Notes: generated by a model from the letters alone, not told the origin. Positions 36,814 to 45,138 are shown, numbered from the stretch's first letter. The stretch is 64,000 bases of DNA from Hyphomonadaceae bacterium BRH_c29 (GCA_000961695.1 LADW01000077.1:62001-126000); one strand, 5' to 3'. Made by a program: numbers and translations.

Positions 36814-37716
36814 ATGGACACGTCAAAACTCATGTTCCGCGACGGCCTGATGAAGGGCGAACGCATCCTCATCACCGGTGGCGGCACCGGCCTCGGCAAG
36901 GAGATGGCTGAAGGCTTTCTGACTCTCGGCGCGGAGGTCCATATTTGCGGACGTCGCGGTGGCGTGTGCGAGGAAACCGCTGCCGAACTGATGGACAAAC
37001 ATGGCGGCAAGGTCGTCCCACACGCTTGTGATATCCGCGTGGGCGAAGCCATCACCGACATGAATGACGAGATCTGGGCCAAGCACGGCCCGCTCACCGG
37101 CCTTGTGAACAATGCCGCCGGCAATTTCATCTCGCGCACGGAGGATCTCTCCATTCGCGGGTTTGACGCCATCGCAAACATCGTGTTCCGCGGCTCGTTC
37201 TACATGACGCACGACATCGGCAAGCGCTGGATCGACCAGAAGCTGAAGGGCAGCGTCTGCTCCATCCTGACCACATGGGTGTGGAATGGCGGCCCGTTCG
37301 TGGTGCCGTCGGCCATGTCCAAGGCGGCCGTGAACACGATGACCCAGTCGCTGGCCGTCGAATGGGGCCGCTATGGCCTGCGCTTCAATGCCATCGCACC
37401 CGGCCCCTTCCCGACCGAGGGCATGTCGAAGCGGCTCTCCCCCGATGCCGACGGTGCCGAGCGCATGGAGCGCGGCATTGCCAACCCGATGGGCCGGGTG
37501 GGAGAGATGCACGAACTGGTGAACCTTGCCGTCCTGCTGATGGGATCGGGCGCGGACTATATCAACGGCCAGACCATCGCCATTGACGGCGGCATGTACA
37601 ATGCGTCCGGCGGCAATTTCAGCGCCCTGACAGCCTGGGGCGATGACCAATGGACCGCCGCCCGCGAGGCCATCGAAAGCACGAATGCAAAGGACAAGGC
37701 CAAACGAACCGTGTAG
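36814..37716 (+). CDS. Short-chain dehydrogenase of the 2,4-dienoyl-CoA reductase type
   Basis: The 300-residue Rossmann protein binds NADP(H) through ILITGGGTGLGKEMAEG (residues 18-34) with HICGRR after beta 2, and has the NNAAGNF block near 98-104. In place of the usual YxxxK it shows SAMSK in FVVPSAMSKAAVNTM, so Tyr is replaced by Ser while Lys is kept. This is the hallmark of 2,4-dienoyl-CoA reductases, which help degrade unsaturated fatty acids. The motif APGPFPTEGMSKRLSP follows. ATG 36814 has GAGGGAG ahead of it. It stands apart from the other lipid enzymes in the window. Confidence 0.9.
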   Translation: MDTSKLMFRDGLMKGERILITGGGTGLGKEMAEGFLTLGAEVHICGRRGGVCEETAAELMDKHGGKVVPHACDIRVGEAITDMNDEIWAKHGPLTGLVNNAAGNFISRTEDLSIRGFDAIANIVFRGSFYMTHDIGKRWIDQKLKGSVCSILTTWVWNGGPFVVPSAMSKAAVNTMTQSLAVEWGRYGLRFNAIAPGPFPTEGMSKRLSPDADGAERMERGIANPMGRVGEMHELVNLAVLLMGSGADYINGQTIAIDGGMYNASGGNFSALTAWGDDQWTAAREAIESTNAKDKAKRTV

Positions 37717-37749
37717 GTAGAGCGCGAGCGGGTACGGGGGAGATGCCGG

Positions 37750-38130
37750 ATGAGCCTGACGCGGATCGCCACTTTCTATGATCCCGAGGAAGCCTATTGC
37801 GCCCGCAGCTTCCTCGAATCGCATGGCTTCGAAGTTTGTCTGCTGAACGAGCATCACTTGACAGCCAATCCGGCCTTTCGGGTGGCGCTGGGCGGGTTTG
37901 GACTGGCTGTCCCCACCACTGACGCGGAGTCTGCCCGGCAGGCGCTCCGCGAGATCGAAACCGGCCCGGAGGCTTCGCCGCCTGATGCCTGCGTGTCCTG
38001 CGGCAGCACAGACCTTGTCCGCGCGCGCCGGATGAGCTGGCTGCCTCTGGCCCTGATGAGCGGGGTTCCGTTCCTACCCTTGCAACGGGCGCGCAAATGC
38101 GCTGCCTGTGGCAAGCGTGTTCAGGATTGA
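37750..38130 (+). CDS. DUF2007-type protein with C-terminal zinc ribbon
   Basis: The 126-residue protein has an N-terminal DUF2007 domain (YDPEEAYCARSFLESHGFEV, residues 10-29, then VPTTDAESARQAL) joined to a short region with two CxxC pairs (ACVSCGSTDL near 80 and CAACGK near 118), the pattern of a zinc ribbon. DUF2007 is described as a putative signal-transducing domain without known activity. Between the pairs lies a hydrophobic stretch (SWLPLALMSGVPFLPL) that could bury or touch the membrane. It precedes the CoaA-like gene by 12 bases. Confidence 0.85.
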   Translation: MSLTRIATFYDPEEAYCARSFLESHGFEVCLLNEHHLTANPAFRVALGGFGLAVPTTDAESARQALREIETGPEASPPDACVSCGSTDLVRARRMSWLPLALMSGVPFLPLQRARKCAACGKRVQD

Positions 38131-38142
38131 GAAAGAATAAAG

Positions 38143-38874
38143 ATGGCCCAGGAACAGGCGCAAACCGGTATTGAGGCGCTCGCGTCCCGGCTCGCAAAAT
38201 TGCGGGCTGAACGCGACAGCCTCATCGCGGGCCTGACGGGCTCGGTCGCGTCCGGAAAGACGACCCTGGCTGCAGCGCTCGCCGATGTGCTGGACGACAC
38301 GCTGGAAGTGGAGACGGTCTCCACCGATGGCTTCCTGTTCCCGAACAGTGTGCTGGCCGAACGGGAGCTGACACTCCGCAAGGGCTTTCCGGAGACCTAT
38401 GACCGGCAGGCCCTCGGCGAGGCGCTACAGTCCCTGCGGGGCGGCAAGGCCGCCTTCCCGACCTATAGCCATGTGACCTATGACGTGGACCCGGCCCTGA
38501 CCCGGCTGATCCCCAAGCCGGATGTGCTGATCCTTGAAGGCCTGGGTTTCCAGCCGCTCTCTCCGCCGCCGCGCGGCATGCATGAACCAGACCTGTTGAT
38601 CTATCTCGATGCCAGCGAGGAAGACCTGCTCGCCTGGTTCCTTGAGCGCTTCGTGCGCCTGTGGAATGCTGCGCGGGAAGACCCGGCGTCTTTCTACGCC
38701 AACTTCCTGCACATGTCAGAGCCGGAGCTGATGGAGTTTGCCGTATCCGTCTGGGAGCGGATAAACCTGCCAAACCTCAGAGAGAACATCGTCCCGCTGA
38801 AACAGCGAGCCGACATCGTTCTCTCCAAGACCCGCGACCATACAGTGACGATAGCAGAAGACCGGCTGGCCTGA
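38143..38874 (+). CDS. CoaA-like P-loop kinase (type I pantothenate kinase family)
   Basis: The 243-residue protein contains a Walker A AGLTGSVASGKTTLAAAL (residues 29-46) and the signatures of type I pantothenate kinase: VSTDGFLFPNSVLAERELTL (about 60-79), KGFPETYDRQAL, FPTYSHVTYDV and DVLILEGLGFQ. Pantothenate phosphorylation starts CoA synthesis. At 243 residues it is clearly shorter than E. coli CoaA (316), lacking part of the N-terminus, so it may use another substrate of the same superfamily (uridine or glycerate type). It follows the DUF2007 gene in one operon. Confidence 0.75.
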   Translation: MAQEQAQTGIEALASRLAKLRAERDSLIAGLTGSVASGKTTLAAALADVLDDTLEVETVSTDGFLFPNSVLAERELTLRKGFPETYDRQALGEALQSLRGGKAAFPTYSHVTYDVDPALTRLIPKPDVLILEGLGFQPLSPPPRGMHEPDLLIYLDASEEDLLAWFLERFVRLWNAAREDPASFYANFLHMSEPELMEFAVSVWERINLPNLRENIVPLKQRADIVLSKTRDHTVTIAEDRLA

Positions 38875-38880
38875 GCGGGC

Positions 38881-39651
38881 CTATTGGCTGAATATGATGG
38901 CGTCCAGAAAGGCAAGCGTTTCCGGCGTGGTCCAGACTTTTGGTTTGTCCATCTGTCCGCCCTGAAACATGGCATAGGGAACACCACCAGGCGCAAAGAT
39001 CAGCGTTGTTGGCAGACTGGTATCTTGGGCCGATTGACCGCTTGCTGCCAGCAGAGCGTCGATCATAGGCCCCTCAGCCACATAGGGCTCCAGGTTTTCG
39101 ACGCCCTTTTCCGAAAACAAAGCACGCGCCGAGTCCGGCGTGTCCTTGCGCATGAGATCCGTGTTGACCGCGAGCAGTGTGACGCCCCGTTCGGCATAGA
39201 GCGGTGCTGCCTCCCCCATATCTGGCAGTTCATGAACACATGGAGCGCACCAACTGGCCCAGAAGTTCAGGACGACCCAGCCCTCCTTTGCCGCTTCCAG
39301 CGCAGCACTCAGGTCTCCGTCGACACCCTCAGGCCAGTGCGCCCCGCTGTGAGGTTCGAACATGGCGCCGAGCGGTACAGAGGTCATTCCATCGGGAAGC
39401 TCCAGCGGTACACGCGCGGCCATCCGCGCATTGAATTTCGCCATCGCTTCTTTGCCGGCTTCAAATATCTGCACTTCTCTGTCCAGGTAGCTCTGGTCCC
39501 GATGCTGCTCCCGAAGTTCTTCCGGCAATGCGGAGAGATCATAGAGATTGGTGTCGGGTTTGGACGGCAGAAGTTTGGGGCCCGCGAAAACGCCGACACC
39601 AAAACCTGCGGCCAGCGCGATCACGACTGGAAGCCAGAGTTTTCCCTGCAT
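38881..39651 (-). CDS. TlpA-like thioredoxin-fold protein, membrane-anchored
   Basis: The 256-residue product starts with one membrane segment (LWLPVVIALAAGFGVGVFAG, residues 5-24), a helical linker, and a thioredoxin-like domain with the redox motif WASWCAPCVHELPDMGEAAP near residues 135-154. The cis-Pro loop is SLPTTLIF near 213-220. It should act in the periplasm as a disulfide reductase or in cytochrome c maturation. ATG 39651 has AAAGGGGTG seven bases upstream, but that site is locked inside a long hairpin, so its translation is likely regulated. It follows a reductase gene and converges with the CoaA-like gene. Confidence 0.87.
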   Translation of the reverse strand: MQGKLWLPVVIALAAGFGVGVFAGPKLLPSKPDTNLYDLSALPEELREQHRDQSYLDREVQIFEAGKEAMAKFNARMAARVPLELPDGMTSVPLGAMFEPHSGAHWPEGVDGDLSAALEAAKEGWVVLNFWASWCAPCVHELPDMGEAAPLYAERGVTLLAVNTDLMRKDTPDSARALFSEKGVENLEPYVAEGPMIDALLAASGQSAQDTSLPTTLIFAPGGVPYAMFQGGQMDKPKVWTTPETLAFLDAIIFSQ

Positions 39652-39709
39652 GTAATATCACCCCTTTTGTTAAAATATAACACTCAACCAAAGGGGTGAC
39701 AATATTACA
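39651..39709 (-). promoter_or_regulatory. Hairpin that covers the ribosome binding site of the TlpA-like gene
   Basis: On the minus strand the arm running from 39709 to 39690 (TGTAATATTGTCACCCCTTT) pairs with the arm 39667 to 39651 (AAAGGGGTGATATTACA). This gives 17 base pairs with only a 3-base bulge, and the loop itself contains a smaller perfect stem TGTTA/TAACA (39668-39682). The AAAGGGGTG Shine-Dalgarno sequence and the A of the start codon lie in the paired 3' arm. Confidence 0.7.
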
Positions 39710-39723
39710 ATTTACCGGAGAGC

Positions 39724-40863
39724 TTAAAGACTCGGGTCGATCAGGTATTTCTCGCCTGTCGCCTTGGCATTGTAGGCATGCAGAGTTTCCAGGTCGAGCG
39801 CTTCGGCCAGCGAGATCGTCTTCGTGTAATGGCTGGCAAAGGTCGTGTTCAGCTCATCGATAACACGCTTGTACATACGCTCGCGCACATCCGGAGCGGC
39901 CTTCTGGAGGAACGGCGTCAGCAGGTAACCGCTGAGGTTCCAGGCAAATCCCACGCCGGGCGGCACGAGGGTCGGCGACATGTCGAGCCGGCCATAAATA
40001 TAGACCTGCGTTTCCTTGCCCGAACCGTAGCGGGAATATTCCGTCATCTTGCGGCTGGCGGCAGCTTCCATTGCGACAAGGAGCTGACCCGCGAGCGGGC
40101 CGCCGCCGATGGCATCAAAGCCGAGCGTCGCGCCCGTTTCCATCAGCGCCGCGATCAGGTCTTCGAAGAAGGTCGGCGAAGAGGAATTGACGATATGTTT
40201 CGCGCCAATGCCGCGCAGGATTTCGGCCTGCTCTTCCTTGCGCACAATATTGACCAGAGGCACGCCGTCCTTGAGGCAGATCTTGTTCAGCATCTGGCCA
40301 AGGTTCGAGGCGGCTGCCGTATGCACGAGGGAGGAATGCCCCGTCGCGCGCATGGTTTCCACGAAGGACAGAGCGGTCAGTGGGTTCACATAGCAGGACG
40401 CGCCCTGCTCTGCCGTCGTGCCGTCTGGTAGCGCGATACATTGTGAGACATGCAGGGTGCGGTATTGCTGATACATGTCCCCGCCAAGGCAGGTGACCAT
40501 CTTGCCGAGCAGCGCCTGCGCCGCCGGGGAGTCGCCCGCCGCTACCACAATGCCGGCGCCTTCATTGCCGACGCCCAGCGACTGGCCAAGACGCGCTTTC
40601 ATGGCGCGAAGGCCGGCTTCAGGCACATTGGCGGTGACCGTCGGATTGTCCTTTGTGCCGCCTTGGACGGCGGTCGACATATCTGCCCCGCCGACCAGAA
40701 GGCCAAGATCTGACGGGTTGATCGGCGTTCCGGCGACCCGAACCAGCACCTGATCCGGACCGGGTGTCTTGATCGGGGCCTCAGCGAGGGACAGCTCAAG
40801 CTTGCCCTCTGGAGTCACCAGTGTGCGGATCTGCAGGCTTTTCTCGGGAAGTGCGTTTGCCAT
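39724..40863 (-). CDS. Medium-chain dehydrogenase/reductase (zinc-free alcohol dehydrogenase-like)
   Basis: The 379-residue protein has a GroES-like N-terminal domain (DQVLVRVAGTPINPSDLGLL, residues 37-56; LGVGNEGAGIVVAAG near 96-110) and a Rossmann domain with HTAAASNLGQMLNKICL (about 182-198) and GFDAIGGGPLAGQ near 250. Zinc ligands of classical alcohol dehydrogenases are not seen, so it is probably an NADPH-dependent quinone or enone reductase. The physiological substrate is unknown. It is the last gene of the block led by the TetR and esterase genes, 29 bases after the quinone oxidoreductase-like gene. Confidence 0.87.
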   Translation of the reverse strand: MANALPEKSLQIRTLVTPEGKLELSLAEAPIKTPGPDQVLVRVAGTPINPSDLGLLVGGADMSTAVQGGTKDNPTVTANVPEAGLRAMKARLGQSLGVGNEGAGIVVAAGDSPAAQALLGKMVTCLGGDMYQQYRTLHVSQCIALPDGTTAEQGASCYVNPLTALSFVETMRATGHSSLVHTAAASNLGQMLNKICLKDGVPLVNIVRKEEQAEILRGIGAKHIVNSSSPTFFEDLIAALMETGATLGFDAIGGGPLAGQLLVAMEAAASRKMTEYSRYGSGKETQVYIYGRLDMSPTLVPPGVGFAWNLSGYLLTPFLQKAAPDVRERMYKRVIDELNTTFASHYTKTISLAEALDLETLHAYNAKATGEKYLIDPSL

Positions 40864-40892
40864 TGGGTTTCCTTTGTTTTCTTGTTTTCTTC

Positions 40893-41867
40893 TCAGGGTC
40901 TGATGATGACCTTACCGACAACTTCGCGGTCGGTCAGCAGGCGCCAGGCTTCACGCCAGTCCTGCAGCGGGATTTCTCTGAACACGTGAGGATGAATCTT
41001 GCCGTCTTCGGCCCATTGCCGGATGGCGGCCTGATTTTCACGGCCCCGCTCCGGGAACTGCCGACCATACTCGCCTGCCCGTACACCGACCACGGAAAAG
41101 CCCTTGATCAGCGGCATGTTCACTTTGACTTCCGGGATACGGCCCGAGGTAAATCCAACGACCAGCAGCCGCCCGTCAAAGGCGATGCAGCGCACACTCT
41201 CATCGAACACGTCACCGCCAACGGGATCGAAGATCACATCGGCGCCGCGCCCATGCGTCAGTGTTTTCACCTTGTCGCGAAAACCCTGACTTGAATTGAT
41301 CGCGTAATCGGCGCCGTATTGCAGTACCTTGTCGAGCTTCGCGTCCGAGGCAGACGTCGCAATCACCGTCGCGCCGAGCAGTTTGCCAACATCCACTGCC
41401 GCCGTACCGACGCCGCCACTCGCCCCGTGCACCAGCAGCGTTTCGCCCGGTTGCAGGTTTGCGCGGCGGACCAGTGCGACATAGGCGGTGAGGTAAGCGG
41501 CGGGAAAGGCGGCGGCTTCGGCAAAGCTGAACGGCGTGGGTTTGCGTGACAGGCCCGCCGCTGGGAGCACAGCATATTCGGCATAGGCGCCGGTCTTGTT
41601 GCCGCCGATGACTTCATCGCCAATAACCCAGTCCGTCACACCCTCGCCGACCGCCTCGACAATGCCCGCGCATTCCATGCCGAGCGTAAATGGCAGTTCC
41701 GGCTTGAACTGGTACTTGCCCTGGCTCATCAGCATGTCCGGGAAGTTCACCCCGGCGGCTTTAACGTGCACAAGCACCTCGCCCCTTCCCGGCTGGGGCA
41801 CAGGGATGTCTTGCACCTCAAGACCGGAGAAGTCTTCGGTGACCCGGGAACAGACGAGCGCCTTCAA
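40893..41867 (-). CDS. NADPH:quinone oxidoreductase-family protein, TTG start
   Basis: The 324-residue reductase begins MKALVCSRVTEDFSGLEVQD, typical of the family. It shows GVNFPDMLMSQGKYQFKPEL, then the NADPH-binding LLVHGASGGVGTAAVDVGKL (residues 144-163), VIFDPVGGDVFDESVRCIAF and the C-terminal VVGKVIIRP. The start is read as TTG 41867 because it yields the conserved N-terminus and TTAGGAGCG precedes it; no ATG fits. It overlaps nothing but lies nine bases after the alpha/beta hydrolase stop, so they are translated together. It probably reduces an unsaturated carbonyl or quinone. Confidence 0.92.
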   Translation of the reverse strand: MKALVCSRVTEDFSGLEVQDIPVPQPGRGEVLVHVKAAGVNFPDMLMSQGKYQFKPELPFTLGMECAGIVEAVGEGVTDWVIGDEVIGGNKTGAYAEYAVLPAAGLSRKPTPFSFAEAAAFPAAYLTAYVALVRRANLQPGETLLVHGASGGVGTAAVDVGKLLGATVIATSASDAKLDKVLQYGADYAINSSQGFRDKVKTLTHGRGADVIFDPVGGDVFDESVRCIAFDGRLLVVGFTSGRIPEVKVNMPLIKGFSVVGVRAGEYGRQFPERGRENQAAIRQWAEDGKIHPHVFREIPLQDWREAWRLLTDREVVGKVIIRP

Positions 41868-41876
41868 CCAGCGCTC

Positions 41877-42911
41877 CTAAAGTTTGGCGTAGACGGCGCG
41901 GACCATGTCCGCAATTTCGAGGCAGGCCTTGCGCGAGCCCGGCGAAATCAGCGTGAAGGCCGTAAAAGCGTGCGGCAGGCTGTCATAACGCTTGTGGGTC
42001 ACCGGCACACCGGCATCCTTCAGGCGCTTGGCATAGTCGTCGCCCTCATCGCACAGCGGGTCATGCCCGGCCGTGATGACGACCGCTGGCGGCAGGCCGT
42101 CGAGATGCCCCGTCTGGCCCGGCGACAGCATCGGGTCTGCCCGGTTAAAGCCTTCCGGCAGATACTGGTCCATGAACCAGTTCATCGTGTCGGTGGACAG
42201 CGAGAACGTGTTGCCGAATTCCGTGCGGGAGGGGAAATCCTCCACAATGTCGACCGCCGGGTAAATCAGCAGCTGCATCACTGGCAGCGGCTTGTCCTCG
42301 CGCTGCATCTCCTGGGCGATAATGGCCGAGAAGTTTCCGCCCATGGAATCCCCGCCAACAGCAGCTGCGCCTTCCGGAGCCCCGAACTTCGCGGCATTGC
42401 GCATGCCCCATTCATAGGCGGCGATACAGTCGTCGATGCCAGCCGGGAATTTGTGCGGCGGCGCGAGGCGATAGTCGACCGACAGGACCGGGCATTTCAC
42501 CTGGGCCGCCAGGATCGAGCACCAGGCATGACAGGTCTCGAGATCGCCGATCACGCCGCCGCCCATATGGAAGTACACCATCAGCGGCGCCTTGGGGTTC
42601 TGTCCGTCGGGCCGGTAGATGCGGGCCGGAATCTCGTTGCGATCAGGCCCTGGAATGGTCAGGTCTTCCGTCCGCACGCCGGGTTCGGCGGGCGCCTGGA
42701 TCGCCGCCAGCGTGTCTTTGGTCACGGCCTGAACCGTTTCGGCTGGCAGGCTGGAAAGTGGCGGCGCATTGCGCCCGTTCCACATGACCAGTTGCAGCTG
42801 GGGCTCCAGCGTCCGGCCCCGGATCGTCAGCGGCTTGCCACCGGCCATTTTCACAAGGATGCCGCCCGGCAGTTTCATGATGAGCCGGGTGATGGTCTGT
42901 TGAAGGCTCAT
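41877..42911 (-). CDS. Alpha/beta hydrolase of the hormone-sensitive lipase (GDXG) family
   Basis: The 344-residue esterase-like protein has the oxyanion-hole motif YFHMGGGVIGDLE (residues 113-125; HMGGG in place of HGGG), the nucleophile elbow VGGDSMGGNFSA near 189-200, and the Asp and His region ITAGHDPLCDEGDDY and LPHAFTAF (about 266-280 and 314-321). These enzymes hydrolyse short acyl esters. It heads a probable operon with two oxidoreductases and is transcribed in the same direction as the upstream TetR gene, 73 bases away. Confidence 0.93.
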   Translation of the reverse strand: MSLQQTITRLIMKLPGGILVKMAGGKPLTIRGRTLEPQLQLVMWNGRNAPPLSSLPAETVQAVTKDTLAAIQAPAEPGVRTEDLTIPGPDRNEIPARIYRPDGQNPKAPLMVYFHMGGGVIGDLETCHAWCSILAAQVKCPVLSVDYRLAPPHKFPAGIDDCIAAYEWGMRNAAKFGAPEGAAAVGGDSMGGNFSAIIAQEMQREDKPLPVMQLLIYPAVDIVEDFPSRTEFGNTFSLSTDTMNWFMDQYLPEGFNRADPMLSPGQTGHLDGLPPAVVITAGHDPLCDEGDDYAKRLKDAGVPVTHKRYDSLPHAFTAFTLISPGSRKACLEIADMVRAVYAKL

Positions 42912-42984
42912 AGCCTCTCCCCTGTTGTGTTTCTTCGGGAAAGCTTAGACCTGCCTTCCCTCGCTCGCCAAGGGGGCAACAAGC

Positions 42985-43608
42985 TTACTTCGCGGCAAGC
43001 TCGCGCACGCCTGCCATCACCATCCGGGAGGCAAACGCGGTCGCACCCTCCACATCTACAGGCCGGCGCATCAGCATGATTTCGCCCATCTCGCGGGCGA
43101 TGCCGATGGCGGCGGCGGTCAGATAGTCGATGTCGAGATTGGACGAGGTGTCGGCAGACAGGATGCGTTCGAGGTCCGTCCGGATTTCGGCGGCGACAGC
43201 GGACATTTCCGGCGTGTCCACGCGCACACCGATCAGGGCGAGGTGCGAAGATCCCCCTTCAATCGCCTGCAGGTTTTCCTCGGCAATGAAGCTGAAATAG
43301 GCGCGATAGGCATCGTTCATGTAATCCTGCGCAGTGCGGGCGCGGGCGCGTACGTCTTTCAACAGGAACCGGAAACGATAGGTGGAATCCTCGGCAATGG
43401 CCTCGAACACCTCCTCCTTGGATTTGAAGTAATTGTAGAACGTGCCTGCGGCGAGGTCCGTCTCGCGGATGATATCGCGCACGGTGGTTGCCTCGAAGCC
43501 AATCCGGGCGAACACGCGCCGGCCCGCATCGAGGATCGCCCGTCGGTTCGCCGCCTTGGAGCGCGCACGCTTGCCGGTTTCCGTCGCACCTGTGAGATCA
43601 ACTGTCAT
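42985..43608 (-). CDS. TetR-family regulator of the hydrolase and reductase cluster
   Basis: The 207-residue protein has a TetR helix-turn-helix at residues 19-65 (NRRAILDAGRRVFARIGFEA, then TTVRDIIRETDLAAGTFYNY and FKSKEEVF). The C-terminal domain is long and helical, consistent with binding a fatty or aromatic ligand, but this is inference. It is the first gene on the strand that continues with the esterase and two reductases, and a 22-base imperfect palindrome lies 4-25 bases before its start, so it probably represses itself and the genes after it. Confidence 0.9.
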   Translation of the reverse strand: MTVDLTGATETGKRARSKAANRRAILDAGRRVFARIGFEATTVRDIIRETDLAAGTFYNYFKSKEEVFEAIAEDSTYRFRFLLKDVRARARTAQDYMNDAYRAYFSFIAEENLQAIEGGSSHLALIGVRVDTPEMSAVAAEIRTDLERILSADTSSNLDIDYLTAAAIGIAREMGEIMLMRRPVDVEGATAFASRMVMAGVRELAAK

Positions 43609-43611
43609 GAA

Positions 43612-43633
43612 ATACCGTCCTACCTGGCAGTAT
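43612..43633. promoter_or_regulatory. Candidate TetR operator
   Basis: On the minus strand half-sites ATACTGCC (43633-43626) and GACGGTAT (43619-43612), the second read as its complement ATACCGTC, face each other across 6 bases. This 22-bp imperfect palindrome begins four bases before the TetR start, the usual place for an autoregulatory site. Confidence 0.45.
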
Positions 43634-43743
43634 CGTGGCCGAAGGCGTCATGATGTGTCAACTTTCTTCGCGTGCAGAGCTGCAATGCGTTTCGGCTGAA
43701 ATTTCAGGGAATTGGCGAGGCGGAAGTCTTCGGGACCGCTCCG

Positions 43744-44442
43744 CTAGCCCGCTTTGGCCAGAGTATTCAGCACTTTGTTGCCACCGCCTTCAATCTTCTT
43801 CTGCCGCATCATGTTCAGGATCATGCCGAACACGACGCGCAGGATAATCAGGATCAGCACGCCCAGCAGAGGCTGGCCAAACGCCAGCATCAGGCCCGCA
43901 CCGAGAATGATCGCCACATGCAGCGTCACGATCCGGCCATAGGGTGCGAACATCTCCACCTGGATCTCGGCTGTGCGATAGCCGCCTCGCAGGATGAAAT
44001 CGACGAGGTAGAAAAGCGCGTTCACCGCAATGATGGCGGTGACGAACCAGGTCATGTGGCTGCCGGTGCCGAGCGCCCAGTCGATCAGCGACCGCATCCC
44101 GTTTACCCCCGGCCCTTCAATGTCTCCATCGCCACCGGCAAAGGCACGCAGGAAAATGCCGTGGCCGAAACAGAACATGCCGTAGTGGACTGTGAAGAAG
44201 GGCACCATGAACAGGGCAATCGCCAGATTGACGATATTGCCCGCCACCGTGCCGATCATGCGCAGCGCCGTGAAAGCCCCGATGATCAGGTTCTCCAGCC
44301 AGTAGAGCGCTACCAGCGGCACGGCCTTCCAGCCGAAAAAGACCACGGCGATCACGGGCAACAGGTCTACCAGCAGGCTCGCCCAGGCGAGCGGGTCGCG
44401 ATAAGTCCGCGCGAACAGGTCCGGATCGAAAAAGCGCTTCAT
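43744..44442 (-). CDS. DUF6498 membrane protein
   Basis: The 232-residue inner-membrane protein has about six hydrophobic segments. Key motifs are ALYWLENLIIGAFTALRM (residues 46-63) and FFTVHYGMFCFGHGIFL (about 82-98), both characteristic of DUF6498, which is common in alphaproteobacteria and has no known function. The conserved Tyr-Trp-Glu-Asn and His residues could bind metal or haem, which is inference. The C-terminal tail is basic. It lies downstream of the M23 lipoprotein gene on the same strand, 24 bases apart. Confidence 0.85.
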   Translation of the reverse strand: MKRFFDPDLFARTYRDPLAWASLLVDLLPVIAVVFFGWKAVPLVALYWLENLIIGAFTALRMIGTVAGNIVNLAIALFMVPFFTVHYGMFCFGHGIFLRAFAGGDGDIEGPGVNGMRSLIDWALGTGSHMTWFVTAIIAVNALFYLVDFILRGGYRTAEIQVEMFAPYGRIVTLHVAIILGAGLMLAFGQPLLGVLILIILRVVFGMILNMMRQKKIEGGGNKVLNTLAKAG

Positions 44443-44466
44443 TGAGGGTCCCCACCCGTGTCTCGA

Positions 44467-45138
44467 CTAGCTGCCCGGATTGTAGGCCGGGAACTCGAAC
44501 GGGTTGCGGGGATCAAGCCCCTTGGACCCTCTGGGATTGTTGTAGTTCCCTGTGAGGATCTCGAAGTGGAGATGGATGGCCGTCGCATTGCCGGACTGCC
44601 CCATCATGCCGAGTTCCTGGCCGAAGCCGACTTCCGCGCCGGCCTGAATGCCCTCAGAAAAATAGGCCAAGTGGGCATAGCGCGTGTAGACCCCGCCGCC
44701 ATGATCGATCAGCACCATATTGCCATAACCAGTCGACACGCGCGCCTCGAGGATGCGCCCCGGCGCTGCGGAATAGACCGGGCCAGCTGGCACGGATTGC
44801 AGGTCGATCCCGTCATGACGGCGCGCCGAGCGGAAGCCGAAGCCGGACGAGAGGCAGACATCGTTCGACGGCGCCGTCGCCAGCACGATCTGCCCCACCA
44901 CGATGATCGGCTTGTAGTCGGTGACCCAGAAGTCAGAATCCATGGGCGGCGCGTTGGTGACATAGATGCCGCCGCACGAGCGCAGGTAAGCATTCGGCTG
45001 GAAGGTGCCCTGGACAGTGGCCGTGACCTGTGGCGGGCCGGGGGGCGGCGTGTAGGTTCGCACCTGTACTGGCGCCGGCGCGGACGCACACGCAGCCAGG
45101 AAAACAAGTGTGAGGGCAGCCCCCAGCAGCCTTATCAT
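44467..45138 (-). CDS. M23-family peptidoglycan peptidase lipoprotein
   Basis: The 223-residue product has a lipobox TLVFLAACAS (Cys near residue 17), so it should be anchored in a membrane and act in the periplasm. The M23 zinc ligands are all present: H in RRHDGIDLQSV with D (about 108-115), and HLHFEI near 190-195. LytM-type enzymes of this form cleave peptide cross-links in peptidoglycan. The Pro-rich stretch after the lipobox forms a flexible linker. It overlaps the flavin monooxygenase stop by four bases and is followed by the DUF6498 gene. Confidence 0.92.
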   Translation of the reverse strand: MIRLLGAALTLVFLAACASAPAPVQVRTYTPPPGPPQVTATVQGTFQPNAYLRSCGGIYVTNAPPMDSDFWVTDYKPIIVVGQIVLATAPSNDVCLSSGFGFRSARRHDGIDLQSVPAGPVYSAAPGRILEARVSTGYGNMVLIDHGGGVYTRYAHLAYFSEGIQAGAEVGFGQELGMMGQSGNATAIHLHFEILTGNYNNPRGSKGLDPRNPFEFPAYNPGS

